Shown here in pieces: positions 28,522 through 36,958 of a stretch of DNA of 64,000 nucleotides. Numbering within the stretch: position 1 is the stretch's first letter; the number at the start of each line of letters is the position of its first letter. The stretch is from NCBI RefSeq assembly GCF_014218335.1, contig NZ_AP023367.1, positions 5,082,001-5,146,000 on the forward strand, in the 5' to 3' direction. A program made the translations under genes and the position numbers. The notes under the pieces are model-generated. The model did not search any database, was not told where the DNA came from, and worked only from the letters and a program-made list of their open reading frames with translations. Origin of the DNA: Anaerocolumna cellulosilytica (GTDB lineage Bacteria > Bacillota > Clostridia > Lachnospirales > Lachnospiraceae).

Positions 28522-28905
28522 TTGTTACTTCCATTTAGAACTTGCCAAATTGCACAACACTTTTATTTTAACATAAAAAAGTGTATATTTCACTATTTTT
28601 TTTACATTTTGACCTAATATGTCGATATTGATAATATTTTTACGGCTTTAAAACTATTATTAATCAGTTTCAAATAGTAAAACCGTGTAATTTGGACTAT
28701 TTTTCATTTTACCATTGTGTTTTATGTACAAATCAAACAAAAATACAACCATCTTTTTGACATAATCACCCATTTTATTATGGGGCTTTGTGAGATTTTT
28801 GACTATCTACTCTATAACATGACCATTTATCTCCCCACTCTATTACAATTATATGTTTTGCTTATATATGTGTCAATAAAAAATAACCATTATTTTTAGT
28901 AACAA
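28522..28905. other. AT-rich intergenic region upstream of rnfC
   Basis: This 384-bp stretch separates rnfC from the split spoIIID copy. It should contain the rnf promoter, but I found no near-consensus hexamer pair and no Rex-type palindrome. A 60-codon plus-strand frame exists, but its composition (rich in I, Y, F, L) and lack of a ribosome binding site argue against a gene. Confidence 0.4.
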
Positions 28906-28908
28906 AAT

Positions 28909-28988
28909 AAGCTGCTGCAATTTTATAATCAAATTAACAGTAGTTCCAAGAACCTTAGTTCATAAGATTTATAATCATGCAACAGCTT
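28909..28988 (-). terminator. Terminator-like long hairpin after the split spoIIID 3' part
   Basis: AAGCTGCTGCA (28909-28919) pairs with TGCAACAGCTT (28978-28988) with one wobble, and the intervening bases can extend the stem (TTATAATC/GATTTATAA). The minus-strand transcript continues into ATTTTGTTAC. The same arms recur in the terminator at 39220-39265 after the ferritin-like gene. Confidence 0.6.
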
Positions 28989-29012
28989 AAACCATTTAAT
29001 TCTTATCTGCCT

Positions 29013-29168
29013 TTAAAAGGCCTGACTGTATTTTGATTTATGAAGATATTTTTCCTTGGTTGCCAGACCTCCCCTTATATGCCTTTCAGATTTATTCAGG
29101 TCCAATACAACTCTGGCTCTGTTGGCAAGTGATGGATTAATCTGTGCGAGACGTTCCGTTACATCTTT
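29013..29168 (-). CDS. spoIIID: Second SpoIIID, 3' part (split by the 9.8-kb element)
   Basis: 51 codons plus stop with no start of their own. They encode KDVTERLAQINPSLANRARVV, then LDLNKSERHIRGGLATKEKYL and a short basic tail: the C-terminal half of the sporulation regulator SpoIIID, including its conserved RHIRGG segment. Immediately upstream on the coding strand is the core GTACATA of the element junction. Joined in frame to the 5' part at 38995-39108 it gives an 89-residue SpoIIID with an uninterrupted helix-turn-helix (SKSTVHKDVTERL). The sequence shows no frameshift or stop, so it looks maintained, not decayed. The gene would be silent until the element is removed. Confidence 0.92.
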   Translation of the reverse strand, partial: KDVTERLAQINPSLANRARVVLDLNKSERHIRGGLATKEKYLHKSKYSQAF

Positions 29169-29194
29169 ATGTACAGACGTAACAAAAGTGAACG
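29168..29194. other. Left junction (attL/R) of the spoIIID element
   Basis: Plus strand: TATGTAC (29168-29174) shared with the right end, followed on the element side by AGACGTAACAAAAGTGAACG (29175-29194). That arm is an inverted copy (about 90%) of the arm at 38973-38993. The proposed crossover dinucleotide is TG at 29170-29171 (CA on the coding strand), the first two bases of the histidine codon in STVH. Confidence 0.88.
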
Positions 29195-29204
29195 TAAATA
29201 GATA

Positions 29205-30404
29205 TCAACGAATAAAATGTATATCTGCAAAGTTACTTTCTTCTAGTTCTCTCCAAAGATTTTCGGTACAAACTTTAACACAAGCTTCTACTACCTCTGC
29301 ATCATAATAAACACCTGCATATTTTTTTATTTCTTCCATAGCATATGTAATGGAAAATGCAGGCTTATAAGGGCGATGTGCAGTGATTGCTTCAACTACA
29401 TCCGCAACAGATATAATTTTAGCTTCTAATAATATCTCTTTATCTGTTAATCCATAAGGATAACCGCTGCCATTGATTTTTTCATGATGTTGTAGTACAA
29501 TATCAGCAACCGGCCAAGGAAAATCTATCTTGCTTAATATGTCATATGCACATTCTACATGGCCTTTTATCAGTTCAAATTCAGTCTTTGTTAATTTATC
29601 GGGTTTCGTTAAAATTGCTGAAGGGACTCCCACCTTTCCTATATCATGAAGCATGGCCGATATATAAAGCCCTTCCAGTCGATTCTTATCCATTTTTAAT
29701 TTAGAAGCAATTTTACATGCCAGCAGAGCAACCTTCTTTTGATGCTTTGCCGTATAACTATCTTTTTTTTCAACCATGTAACTTAAAGCAGCTACTGCAT
29801 CCATTATGCTTTTTTTATGAGAAGGTTCGATTGTGTCAGGTCCTCTTCTTTGTCCTGAGACATTTACCTGTGTCAGCTCCCATATTTTAAACCGAAGCTG
29901 CTCATTTACTGCATTTAGTTGTTCATAGGATACCTTCAATTCTTCGTAATCAATCTGACATTGGTTATCTGATGTAACACTCTTATAGCTCTTTGCAATA
30001 TAATCTCCAAAAGTAATAGCAAAACTTTCAAAAAATTGTACCAGTAAATCCCATAAAATCGAGCTATTAATTATATCCGCATTATGGTATAAAAAAATAT
30101 TAGCTGTGACATAATCTCTATAGTAAACAGGTATTCGGTACATTTTCAAACCATTCAGACAACTTATTTCTCTTTTACAATGCAGACAGCCCGAATTATT
30201 TTTCCAATATTCATTAAGACACATACGATGAAATTCTTCATGGCTGCAAGAGATATCAGAACAAACAGAGTTCCAGCCGGCGCATACGATGAGCTCACCG
30301 CTGTTATCTACAATAGCAATAGGCACTTTGATAATTTTATAAAAGTCATTAAGTGTTTTTTCTAATACGTTAATATTAAGAAGTTCCTTAATCTTAATTA
30401 GCAT
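29205..30404 (-). CDS. HD-GYP cyclic-di-GMP phosphodiesterase with N-terminal PocR-like sensor
   Basis: 399 residues. The first ~160 resemble a PocR-type ligand-sensing domain with a cysteine cluster (CSDISCSHEEFHRMC ... CLHCKREISC), possibly metal- or redox-responsive. A short coiled coil follows (about 165-200). The C-terminal HD-GYP domain has HDIGKVG, HVECAYDIL, HHEKINGSGYPYGL (GYP motif intact) and SVADVVEAITAHRPY. GGGGGG precedes the ATG. It is the first gene inside the element; its stop is only 11 bp from the attachment arm. It may link c-di-GMP to the element or host development, which is inference. Confidence 0.88.
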   Translation of the reverse strand: MLIKIKELLNINVLEKTLNDFYKIIKVPIAIVDNSGELIVCAGWNSVCSDISCSHEEFHRMCLNEYWKNNSGCLHCKREISCLNGLKMYRIPVYYRDYVTANIFLYHNADIINSSILWDLLVQFFESFAITFGDYIAKSYKSVTSDNQCQIDYEELKVSYEQLNAVNEQLRFKIWELTQVNVSGQRRGPDTIEPSHKKSIMDAVAALSYMVEKKDSYTAKHQKKVALLACKIASKLKMDKNRLEGLYISAMLHDIGKVGVPSAILTKPDKLTKTEFELIKGHVECAYDILSKIDFPWPVADIVLQHHEKINGSGYPYGLTDKEILLEAKIISVADVVEAITAHRPYKPAFSITYAMEEIKKYAGVYYDAEVVEACVKVCTENLWRELEESNFADIHFIR

Positions 30405-30644
30405 TCTTGTACCCCCCTACAGAATTGCATAACAAATGGAAAAGCCCTAAATATCCCACCAAATACCTAGAGCAATTTTGTATAGTAATTTGCTTTTCGA
30501 GCAAATTATAACATTAAACTTCCTCTATAATCAAGTTATATCAGCAAAACTTGAAAATTTTATGAAGAATTTAGCAGAAATAAGTATTTTAATGACGTAT
30601 TATGTAATATTTAACCAAATTTGAAAAGTGGAGTGATTATACAT

Positions 30645-30878
30645 ATGAAGAATATGAAAAATCTTATCGGCGATAGAGTGCGTGAAGCACGGCACAAGAG
30701 AAATCCAAAGATTACCCAGGTAGACTTACTGGCGCGGTTGGCAATCCGCGGAATATATATGGAAAGTACTTCCATATCAAAAATTGAATCTTTTAAAAGG
30801 CCAGTTACAGACATTGAATTGGTTGCTATTGCTGATGCCTTAAATGTCAGCATTCTTTGGCTCCTGAAAAAAGAGTAG
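30645..30878 (+). CDS. XRE-family DNA-binding protein
   Basis: 77 residues, essentially one lambda-repressor-type helix-turn-helix: LIGDRVREARHKRNPKITQVDLLARL, then STSISKIESFKRPVTDIELVAIADALNVSILWLLK. GGAGTGA eight bases before the ATG at 30645 decides the start over an in-frame one eight codons upstream. It is convergent with the recombinase gene and is a candidate controller of the element, like a phage repressor; no target is proven. Confidence 0.85.
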   Translation: MKNMKNLIGDRVREARHKRNPKITQVDLLARLAIRGIYMESTSISKIESFKRPVTDIELVAIADALNVSILWLLKKE

Positions 30879-30927
30879 TTAAATTGTAGATATTTTTTAT
30901 TTTTGCTGATAGGCTATATCGAGGAGT

Positions 30928-30972
30928 GGGGATTCCGCATAATATATCGATTGTTTATGCGGGCCCCCTTTG
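30928..30972 (+). terminator. Terminator after the XRE gene
   Basis: GGGGATTCCGCATAA pairs with TTATGCGGGCCCC around an inner loop (30928-30967), followed by CTTTGTT. It lies between the convergent XRE and recombinase genes; the T-run favours the plus strand. Confidence 0.65.
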
Positions 30973-30982
30973 TTACATCTTT

Positions 30983-32467
30983 CTAACTGTACACCTCAAG
31001 GTAGATGTCTACATTACCTTCTCCATCCACTTCAATCCTGTTTAGAAGTTTACTTAATACGTCATTTGACCGAATCCTGCCTGATAAGGCAATTTCTATT
31101 AATTGATTCAATTTGCCTTTATCCGGCATGTTATCTTTGCTTTGTTTTTCTTGCATGAGCATTTTTAGTTCCATAAGGCACTGTTCTTTTTTGGCGTCGA
31201 TAACGATTGTTCTTTCTTTTAATTCTGCAAGGGTAATTATGTCATTTGTATACAGGGTTATGTATTTTTCTTTCTGCTTTTCTACCTCTATAAGTACTTT
31301 TTGATACTCTTGTTCCCTTACGGTAATGGAGTCACCATTCATTATCAACTTTTTGTATTCTCTTACCATCTGCTGCATCTGATAAGAATTATCATTAAGC
31401 GATTCCAGAAAGTAATCCCGTATACGATTTACTAAATATTCTTCTTCAATGGATGCTGCATTCTTACAGAATTCTTTTCCTTTTCCGTTGTGTCCCATAC
31501 AAACCCAGGTTATCCTGGTATTCCTATAGGTTCTTACAAGTCTTCGATAAGAGGAGCCACATTCCTTACATCTCATAAGCTGGCTAAAAGTATGCTTCCC
31601 TGTGACATTTTTCCCAATTTTCAGTGATTTCTTTCGTTCCTTAAGCAAACTCTCCGCTTTACAAAAAACTCTCTCATCAACAATTTTTAAATCTGCGTTT
31701 TCTTTTATTAACCAATTATCTCTATCTACCGCTTTTCTTTTTCCTGTTAAGAAATCTTCTATTTCCTCTTTTCCATTTATGATACGACCGATATAAATCT
31801 CATTTGCTAATATCCGGCTTACTGCAACCTGGCTCCACAGACATCCCCTTTTGGTCACTAACCCTTCTTTATTTAATAAAGCAGCAATTCTGGAAGCCCC
31901 AAGCATTTTTTCTGTGTACATATGAAAGATTCTACGTATCACTTTCGCTTCTTCTTGGTTAATGGCTAACTGAAAGTACTCTCCGGGCGTTTTATCATAT
32001 CCATATATTAGATTCGGAACTCTTCCCTGTACAGCATTCTGACGTTTACCAAACCTGACACGTTTTGAAGTATTCGCACTTTCTTCCTGCGCAATTGCAC
32101 TTAACATAGTTAACATAAACTCAGAGCTGTCTGAGGAGGTCTGATCGTAATTCACAAAAATCACTTTAATATTAAGTAGTTTTAAACTTCGAATACTCGT
32201 CAAAAAATCTACTGTATTCCTTGCCAGACGGGATACGTCTTTTATAAGTACTACTTCAAATAAGGACTGTCCCGCATCTTTAAGTAGTTTTATTAGCTGG
32301 GTTCTGTTCCGCATCTTCGTTCCGCTTTTTCCTTCGTCTGCATACATACCAACCAAATCCAAAGAATTTCTATCCGCATACTCTCTAAAAAACCTCTGTT
32401 GACTATCCAGGCTGTCCAATTGCTCCTCTTTACTAGTGGATACCCTGCAATATGCTACGGCTTTCAT
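30983..32467 (-). CDS. Large serine site-specific recombinase
   Basis: 494 residues. The N-terminal resolvase domain has YCRVSTSKEEQ with the nucleophilic serine, DEGKSGTKMRNRTQLIKLL and the catalytic arginines in SRLARN. A recombinase domain follows (GRVPNLIYGYDKTPGEYFQLAINQEEAKVIRRIF), then a zinc ribbon (CKECGSSYRR ... WVCMGHNGKGKEFCKN) and a long coiled coil (about residues 370-450), the usual layout of the integrases of SpoIVCA and phage type. AAGGTGATGG precedes the ATG. It is the only recombinase in the window, sits inside the element and is the obvious enzyme for its excision from spoIIID. Confidence 0.95.
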   Translation of the reverse strand: MKAVAYCRVSTSKEEQLDSLDSQQRFFREYADRNSLDLVGMYADEGKSGTKMRNRTQLIKLLKDAGQSLFEVVLIKDVSRLARNTVDFLTSIRSLKLLNIKVIFVNYDQTSSDSSEFMLTMLSAIAQEESANTSKRVRFGKRQNAVQGRVPNLIYGYDKTPGEYFQLAINQEEAKVIRRIFHMYTEKMLGASRIAALLNKEGLVTKRGCLWSQVAVSRILANEIYIGRIINGKEEIEDFLTGKRKAVDRDNWLIKENADLKIVDERVFCKAESLLKERKKSLKIGKNVTGKHTFSQLMRCKECGSSYRRLVRTYRNTRITWVCMGHNGKGKEFCKNAASIEEEYLVNRIRDYFLESLNDNSYQMQQMVREYKKLIMNGDSITVREQEYQKVLIEVEKQKEKYITLYTNDIITLAELKERTIVIDAKKEQCLMELKMLMQEKQSKDNMPDKGKLNQLIEIALSGRIRSNDVLSKLLNRIEVDGEGNVDIYLEVYS

Positions 32468-32504
32468 CCCATCACCTTTTCCAAATATGGTATATTTTTA
32501 GCCT

Positions 32505-32705
32505 TTAGGGCTTTTCACCTGATTCTTTCTCTTGCTTATTTATTATTAAACTGTTTTCAAGCATATCTTTCAGTACGATTCTGCCGATAACTTTGGCCGT
32601 CACCTCCTTTGAATTTGGATTATGAAATGTAATCTTTCCCCTTTTTTTACCTGCAACCGGCTTTTGTTTGTCTAGAAGTTGTTGCTCCTGTTTTAATTTT
32701 TCCAT
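32505..32705 (-). CDS. Small basic protein upstream of the recombinase (possible directionality factor)
   Basis: 66 residues, highly charged (MEKLKQEQQLLDKQKPVAGKKRG ... IINKQEKESGEKP), in the same direction and 37 bp upstream of the recombinase. I do not recognise its family. Its size, charge and position fit a recombination directionality factor, but that is a guess. The ribosome binding site is weak, so the start is uncertain. A promoter lies about 75 bp upstream (32778-32805). Confidence 0.6.
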   Translation of the reverse strand: MEKLKQEQQLLDKQKPVAGKKRGKITFHNPNSKEVTAKVIGRIVLKDMLENSLIINKQEKESGEKP

Positions 32706-32777
32706 CTATTCTGCCAACACTCTTTTTTTCATCCTATGACGAGCTTTGAGCAGTTATGCTTAATAACCTAACTTTCC

Positions 32778-32805
32778 TTTATAAATAATAAACCATCACT
32801 GTCAA
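32778..32805 (-). promoter_or_regulatory. Promoter for the small ORF and recombinase
   Basis: On the complement TTGACA (32800-32805), 16 bp, TATAAA (32778-32783). It looks like a sigma-A promoter. I found no obvious sigma-E or sigma-K promoter, so timing of recombinase expression may depend on another control. Confidence 0.55.
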
Positions 32806-32817
32806 GCTTCACAAAGA

Positions 32818-32878
32818 AAGCCCCATGACCTTATCATACAATGATACACTGCAATGTATGATAAGAATCAGGGGGCTT
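32818..32878 (-). terminator. Terminator of the GntR-ABC operon
   Basis: AAGCCCC (32818-32824) and GGGGCTT (32872-32878) close a long imperfect stem that also pairs TGTATGATAAG with CTTATCATACA. On the minus strand it continues TTCTTTG. It follows the permease gene by 16 bp. Confidence 0.8.
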
Positions 32879-32893
32879 ATTTAATACTTTCTT

Positions 32894-33529
32894 CTAATAC
32901 TCCTTTTTACTTACAATAGATAGGGATATATTATACGATAAGAAAAAAATAACAAGAACAACAACCGGAGCAGCAAAAGCTGCAATTGTCAATTGACTTT
33001 CCGTCGGTAATGGAATGTTATACTTTTCTACTGCTTTAGCAATTAATAATATTACTATTGTGGGTATTACTGCTACAGCTGCCATAATAAGACGAGCCTT
33101 CTCTATTCCCAGTTTAAATATCAAAGGAAGTATTACACTTGAGAAAACCAACATAACAAAAAATAAAGACACATTAATGGCAAGTAATTCAATAGTAATT
33201 GGCAACTTAAGAAAAACTGATAAAATAAAGGCTATTACCATTGTAAATAATGAGCCGGCTACTCCGGAAAGTAATAGCAGGAGATACTTAGAAAGCACTA
33301 AATCCTTTCTAAGTATGGGCATTGTCAGGGCGTATTTATCCCAATGGGCATTCTCATCGTATGCCATAGCATTTATTGACATCATTAATGCCAGCAAAAT
33401 TCCCATTCCCATAAAATAATTGGGACTTTTTAAGTTTACTGCTAACAGGATAAATATAAAACAAGAAAAACCAAATTGTTTCATATATTTTTTTAAATTA
33501 AATAAATCCTTAATTATCAAACCAATCAT
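32894..33529 (-). CDS. ABC-2 type transporter permease
   Basis: 211 residues with six predicted membrane spans starting MIGLIIKDLFNLKKYMKQFGF, of the short ABC-2 permease kind that pairs with YtrB/BcrA-like ATPases. GGAGA precedes the ATG. It is the last gene of a GntR-ATPase-permease operon inside the element. The substrate is unknown; relatives respond to cell-envelope antibiotics. Confidence 0.85.
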   Translation of the reverse strand: MIGLIIKDLFNLKKYMKQFGFSCFIFILLAVNLKSPNYFMGMGILLALMMSINAMAYDENAHWDKYALTMPILRKDLVLSKYLLLLLSGVAGSLFTMVIAFILSVFLKLPITIELLAINVSLFFVMLVFSSVILPLIFKLGIEKARLIMAAVAVIPTIVILLIAKAVEKYNIPLPTESQLTIAAFAAPVVVLVIFFLSYNISLSIVSKKEY

Positions 33530-33562
33530 ATAAATCTCCTTCCAACATAATTCAAGGCTGCT

Positions 33563-34459
33563 TTATTCACCTCTTACCTTAAACAATATAATCTCCTCAA
33601 TAGTAGTATTATCTACAGTCAGGTCTTTTCGTTCCCTCAATAACTCCTTTTTATTATTAACCATTACATCACAACCAAATTGATTCGTACGTACTCCCAC
33701 AATATGTTTTTTATTCAGAGAAGACAGCTCTTCCTTTTTGCAATGAACCACCCCATATTGATATATAAGTTCATCTTTACTTTCACTAAATACAATTTGC
33801 CCTTGGTGAATGAATGTAATATAGTCCGCAACCTTTTCCAAATCACTGGTTATATGAGAGGACAATAATATAGTGTTGTTCTCATCCTGTATAAATTCAA
33901 GGAAGATATCCAGTATTTCGTCTCTAATGACTGGATCTAATCCACTAGTCGCTTCATCCAAAATCAAAAGTCTGGCTTTATGAGATAAGGCAACGGCAAT
34001 TGACAACTTCATCTTCATACCGCTGGAATATTCTTTCACGACTTTATCTGTTGGCAGACGAAACTTTTTTACATACATATCAAATTCCGCAGGCTGCCAA
34101 TTTTTGTAAACGTGTTTCATTATCTTAGATATCTGATTTACATTCAGATTCTCATGAAAATAACTTTCATCAAAAACTACACCAATCTGTTCTTTTATGT
34201 TGCAGTCTTCCTGTATCCTGTTCGTTCCAAGTATTGTTACATTACCTTTATCCATCCGAATCAAGTTTAAAATCGCTTTTAAAGTAGTGGTTTTACCGGC
34301 ACCATTCTCCCCTACAAATCCCATAATACTCCCCTTTGGTACTTTAAAGCTAACATCTTTTAGACTAAAATTAGCGTACTGCTTCGTTACTCCATCCAAC
34401 TCAATTGCATAGTCCATTCTTTTTACAGCATCCTTTCCTTTTATGTTTTCTTCACTCAC
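33563..34459 (-). CDS. ABC transporter ATP-binding protein
   Basis: 298 residues with Walker A GENGAGKTTTLK, Q-loop, signature YSSGMKMKLSIAVALS, Walker B LLILDEATSGLDP and the switch histidine in LLSSHITSDLEK. The start is taken as GTG at 34457-34459, just after the GntR stop, with AAGGTG before it; an ATG 14 codons later is possible. Partner of the ABC-2 permease. Confidence 0.93.
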   Translation of the reverse strand: MSEENIKGKDAVKRMDYAIELDGVTKQYANFSLKDVSFKVPKGSIMGFVGENGAGKTTTLKAILNLIRMDKGNVTILGTNRIQEDCNIKEQIGVVFDESYFHENLNVNQISKIMKHVYKNWQPAEFDMYVKKFRLPTDKVVKEYSSGMKMKLSIAVALSHKARLLILDEATSGLDPVIRDEILDIFLEFIQDENNTILLSSHITSDLEKVADYITFIHQGQIVFSESKDELIYQYGVVHCKKEELSSLNKKHIVGVRTNQFGCDVMVNNKKELLRERKDLTVDNTTIEEIILFKVRGE

Positions 34460-34466
34460 ACCTTAA

Positions 34467-34844
34467 CTATTCTTCTCTATATATAACTTCCAGCATATCC
34501 TTTAGCTCTTGCATGGTTATACCGCTGGTTTTTGCACTGTCCACTGCCTTTTGCAAATGTTCCTCTGTAATTCGGTATTGCTGTTCCTTAACTAAATCTG
34601 TATTGGTCTCTGATATAAAGCTTCCCTTCCCGACTACAGTGGTTATAAAACCATCCCGCTCTAGATCCTCATAAGCTCTTTTTGTAGTTATGACGCTTAT
34701 TCTTAGCTCCTTGGCCAACAGTCTCATGGACGGAAGTGCATCTCCGGGTGTTAGTTCCCCGCTTAAAATGTAATTCTTAATCTGCATGGTAATCTGTTCA
34801 TAAATAGGCTTACCACTAGAATTACTTATAATAATATCCACCAC
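34467..34844 (-). CDS. GntR-family regulator, YtrA subfamily
   Basis: 125 residues: a winged helix-turn-helix (KPIYEQITMQIKNYILSGELTPGDALPSMRLLAKELRISVITTKRAYEDLERDGFI) and the short C-terminal dimerisation tail of the YtrA group. The start is GTG at 34844 behind GAGGTGA. It heads the ABC operon and probably represses it by binding the palindrome over its own -10. Confidence 0.92.
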   Translation of the reverse strand: MVDIIISNSSGKPIYEQITMQIKNYILSGELTPGDALPSMRLLAKELRISVITTKRAYEDLERDGFITTVVGKGSFISETNTDLVKEQQYRITEEHLQKAVDSAKTSGITMQELKDMLEVIYREE

Positions 34845-34864
34845 TTCACCTCGATTAATGTTAT

Positions 34865-34916
34865 TATTGTATATACCCTATATATACAATATACTCTCTA
34901 GATACATTTTTGTCAA
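34865..34916 (-). promoter_or_regulatory. GntR-ABC promoter with overlapping operator
   Basis: On the complement TTGACA (34911-34916), 17 bp, TATATT (34888-34893). The palindrome TATTGTATATA (34865-34875), 5 bp, TATATACAATA (34881-34891) overlaps the -10 hexamer. This is the position and shape of a YtrA-type operator. Confidence 0.8.
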
Positions 34917-34960
34917 TCTGTTTTTTTGTAATTCGTTCCTCTCGTAACTGTGTGTATAAA

Positions 34961-34997
34961 AAAAACCCGAAACCGTTATTAATTGCCGGTTTCGGGT
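34961..34997 (-). terminator. Terminator of the NCS2 permease gene
   Basis: ACCCGAAACCG (34965-34975) and CGGTTTCGGGT (34987-34997) form a perfect 11-bp stem; the minus-strand transcript ends in a run of eight T residues. Confidence 0.92.
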
Positions 34998-35019
34998 CGT
35001 CATATAATTAATTATACTA

Positions 35020-36441
35020 TTAAATTGTAGACAAAATAATAAAATTTAATACAAATAGAGCAACGGTTACCCAAAGTATTGGATGTATTTCTTTTGCCTT
35101 ACCTTTACACACTTTAACAATACAGTAAAAGATAAAGCCGGCAGCAATACCGTAGGATATGCTGTAGCACAGTGCCATGAAAATAGCCGCAAAGAAGGCA
35201 GGAATTGCTTCATCTAAATCAGTCCATTCCACTTCTTTAAAAGAAGAGAGCATCATAATCCCCACCGCAATTAAAGCAGGTGCTGTTGCCTGTGCTGGAA
35301 CAATACTTACAATTGGTGCAAGGAACATACTTAGTAAGAAAAGAATTGCTGTTACAACTGCCGTAAGCCCGGTTCTTCCGCCTGCTCCGATACCCGCAGC
35401 ACTTTCAACATAAGTTGTAGTGTTGGAAGTTCCAAAAAGAGCTCCGATAGACGTTGCAACGGAATCAGCAAATAAAGCCCTGTCCATTTTTGATTTAAAG
35501 CCCGTTCCATCTTGAAGAGCTTTTTCATCTTCCTCATCAAAGATACCTGTTCTTTTACCAGTACCGATAAAAGTTCCCAAAGTATCAAAGGTATCAGATA
35601 AACTAAAAGCAAAAATAGTCATTAATATTTGTGGAATCTTAGAGGGGTCATTGGTAAACAATGAGATTAAGCCATCTTTACCAAGTGCAGCTCCAAAAGT
35701 TTCTCCAAGTTGTACAAAAGACTCTGAAAGACTTGTAGTGGTTCCTAAATTAGATAAGTCAACTACACCCATAGGAATGGCAATTACAGTAGTCAAAGCT
35801 ATACTAATTATAATTGCACCCTTTACCTTTAATACAAGCAGTATAATAAGTACTACAATTCCGATTAAAGCAAGGATAACACTAGATGTGTTAAACTTAA
35901 CAAGACCGGGTACGATAGCACTATTAGCTACTACTGTTCCGCTGTCCAGTGAAACATAGGTGCCCGGATCTGCTGTAAATTCAAGTAAACCTGCATTTTT
36001 AATACCGATATATGCGATAAAGATACCAATACCACCGCCGATTGCACTTTGTACACTTGCCGGTATGGCTTTAATAATTAATTTACGAATCTTTGTAACT
36101 GTAATTAGAACATTAATCAAACCGCATAGGAAAACCATACCTAACGCCTGCTTCCAAGTATAACCAAGACCAAAACATACAGTATAAGTAAAGAAAGCAT
36201 TTAATCCCATACCAGGAGCCTGTGCGTAAGGCACATTTGCAAACAATCCCATAACTAAAGTTCCAGCAACAGATGCGAAAATGGTTGCCAAGAATACCGC
36301 TCCGTGAGGGATTCCTGTCTGGCTTAGCATCTGAGGATTAACAAAGATAATGTACGCCATCGCAAAAAATGTGGTGATACCTGCTACGATTTCTGTAGAC
36401 ACTGTGGTACCGTGTTTTTGAAGTTTGAAAAATTTTTCCAT
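35020..36441 (-). CDS. NCS2-family nucleobase permease (guanine/hypoxanthine type)
   Basis: 473 residues, about 12-14 membrane spans, starting MEKFFKLQKHGTTVSTEIVAGITTFFAMAYIIFVNPQML. It has NVPYAQAPGMGLNAFFTYTVC and FSLSDTFDTLGTFIGTGKRTG, motifs of the AzgA/PbuG branch that imports guanine and hypoxanthine by proton symport. AAGGAG precedes the ATG. It is a single gene inside the element. A structured leader lies upstream, but no classical purine riboswitch was found. Confidence 0.88.
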   Translation of the reverse strand: MEKFFKLQKHGTTVSTEIVAGITTFFAMAYIIFVNPQMLSQTGIPHGAVFLATIFASVAGTLVMGLFANVPYAQAPGMGLNAFFTYTVCFGLGYTWKQALGMVFLCGLINVLITVTKIRKLIIKAIPASVQSAIGGGIGIFIAYIGIKNAGLLEFTADPGTYVSLDSGTVVANSAIVPGLVKFNTSSVILALIGIVVLIILLVLKVKGAIIISIALTTVIAIPMGVVDLSNLGTTTSLSESFVQLGETFGAALGKDGLISLFTNDPSKIPQILMTIFAFSLSDTFDTLGTFIGTGKRTGIFDEEDEKALQDGTGFKSKMDRALFADSVATSIGALFGTSNTTTYVESAAGIGAGGRTGLTAVVTAILFLLSMFLAPIVSIVPAQATAPALIAVGIMMLSSFKEVEWTDLDEAIPAFFAAIFMALCYSISYGIAAGFIFYCIVKVCKGKAKEIHPILWVTVALFVLNFIILSTI

Positions 36442-36522
36442 AACTTTCTCCTTTTCATGTGTTTTTCCTTAAGAGAGACCCTTAATAATTTTACTCTTAC
36501 TTAAAGAAGACTCTTAATTTCA

Positions 36523-36622
36523 TTGCACAGAGTTGCAATTGCATAGGGCATTCTGCCCTTCCCCCAAATAATTTCGTCAGCATACCAAATAAAGCTTGAG
36601 GTTTCATGCACAAGACTGAAAC
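36523..36622 (-). promoter_or_regulatory. Structured leader upstream of the NCS2 permease gene
   Basis: Three adjacent hairpins: GTTTCA/TGAAAC (36601-36606 with 36617-36622), AGGGCA/TGCCCT with a 3-base loop (36545-36550, 36554-36559) and TTGCA/TGCAA near 36523-36538. It sits 80-180 bp upstream of the permease start. It lacks the conserved purine-aptamer bases, so it is either a different RNA element or chance. The rest of the 517-bp gap to corA (36442-36958) is AT-rich and empty. Confidence 0.4.
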
Positions 36623-36958
36623 ATAACAATTATATATGATTCCTGCAAAATTTCAATCAACAAAATCAATTTTAGTCATTAGATTTTATCATAGGTTTTA
36701 TATGATTTACTTATATATAGCAGGTTAGTCTTTATTTTTCCTAATATTCGGTAAAACTATTAGCTGAATATTTTAATTTTACTAAAGCTATGATATACTT
36801 TTGCTATATTTAATATTGAAGTATATATCTTTTAACTTTGTGTAAATAACTGGTATATATAACAGTTTGGATTTTTAACAACAAATGCCCCCTTCCCTGT
36901 TCTAAAAAGAGTTTCATAATTGCGATAAAACAAATCACTTTTTAAAGGAGAAAACAGT

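Noticed and set aside
28717-28899. Plus-strand frame of 60 codons upstream of rnfC
   Set aside because: Low-complexity hydrophobic translation in AT-rich DNA and no ribosome binding site.
29013-29168. Interpretation of the short SpoIIID-like stretch as a decayed pseudogene
   Set aside because: The missing N-terminal half is present at 38995-39108 with a matching junction core, and both halves are free of frameshifts, so a reversible split explains the data better.
35352-35612. Minus-strand frame inside the permease gene in another frame
   Set aside because: Entirely contained in a well-supported NCS2 permease gene; a frame shadow.
36442-36958. Classical purine riboswitch before the NCS2 permease gene
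   Set aside because: The conserved P1/J and loop-loop bases of purine aptamers are absent, although hairpins exist.
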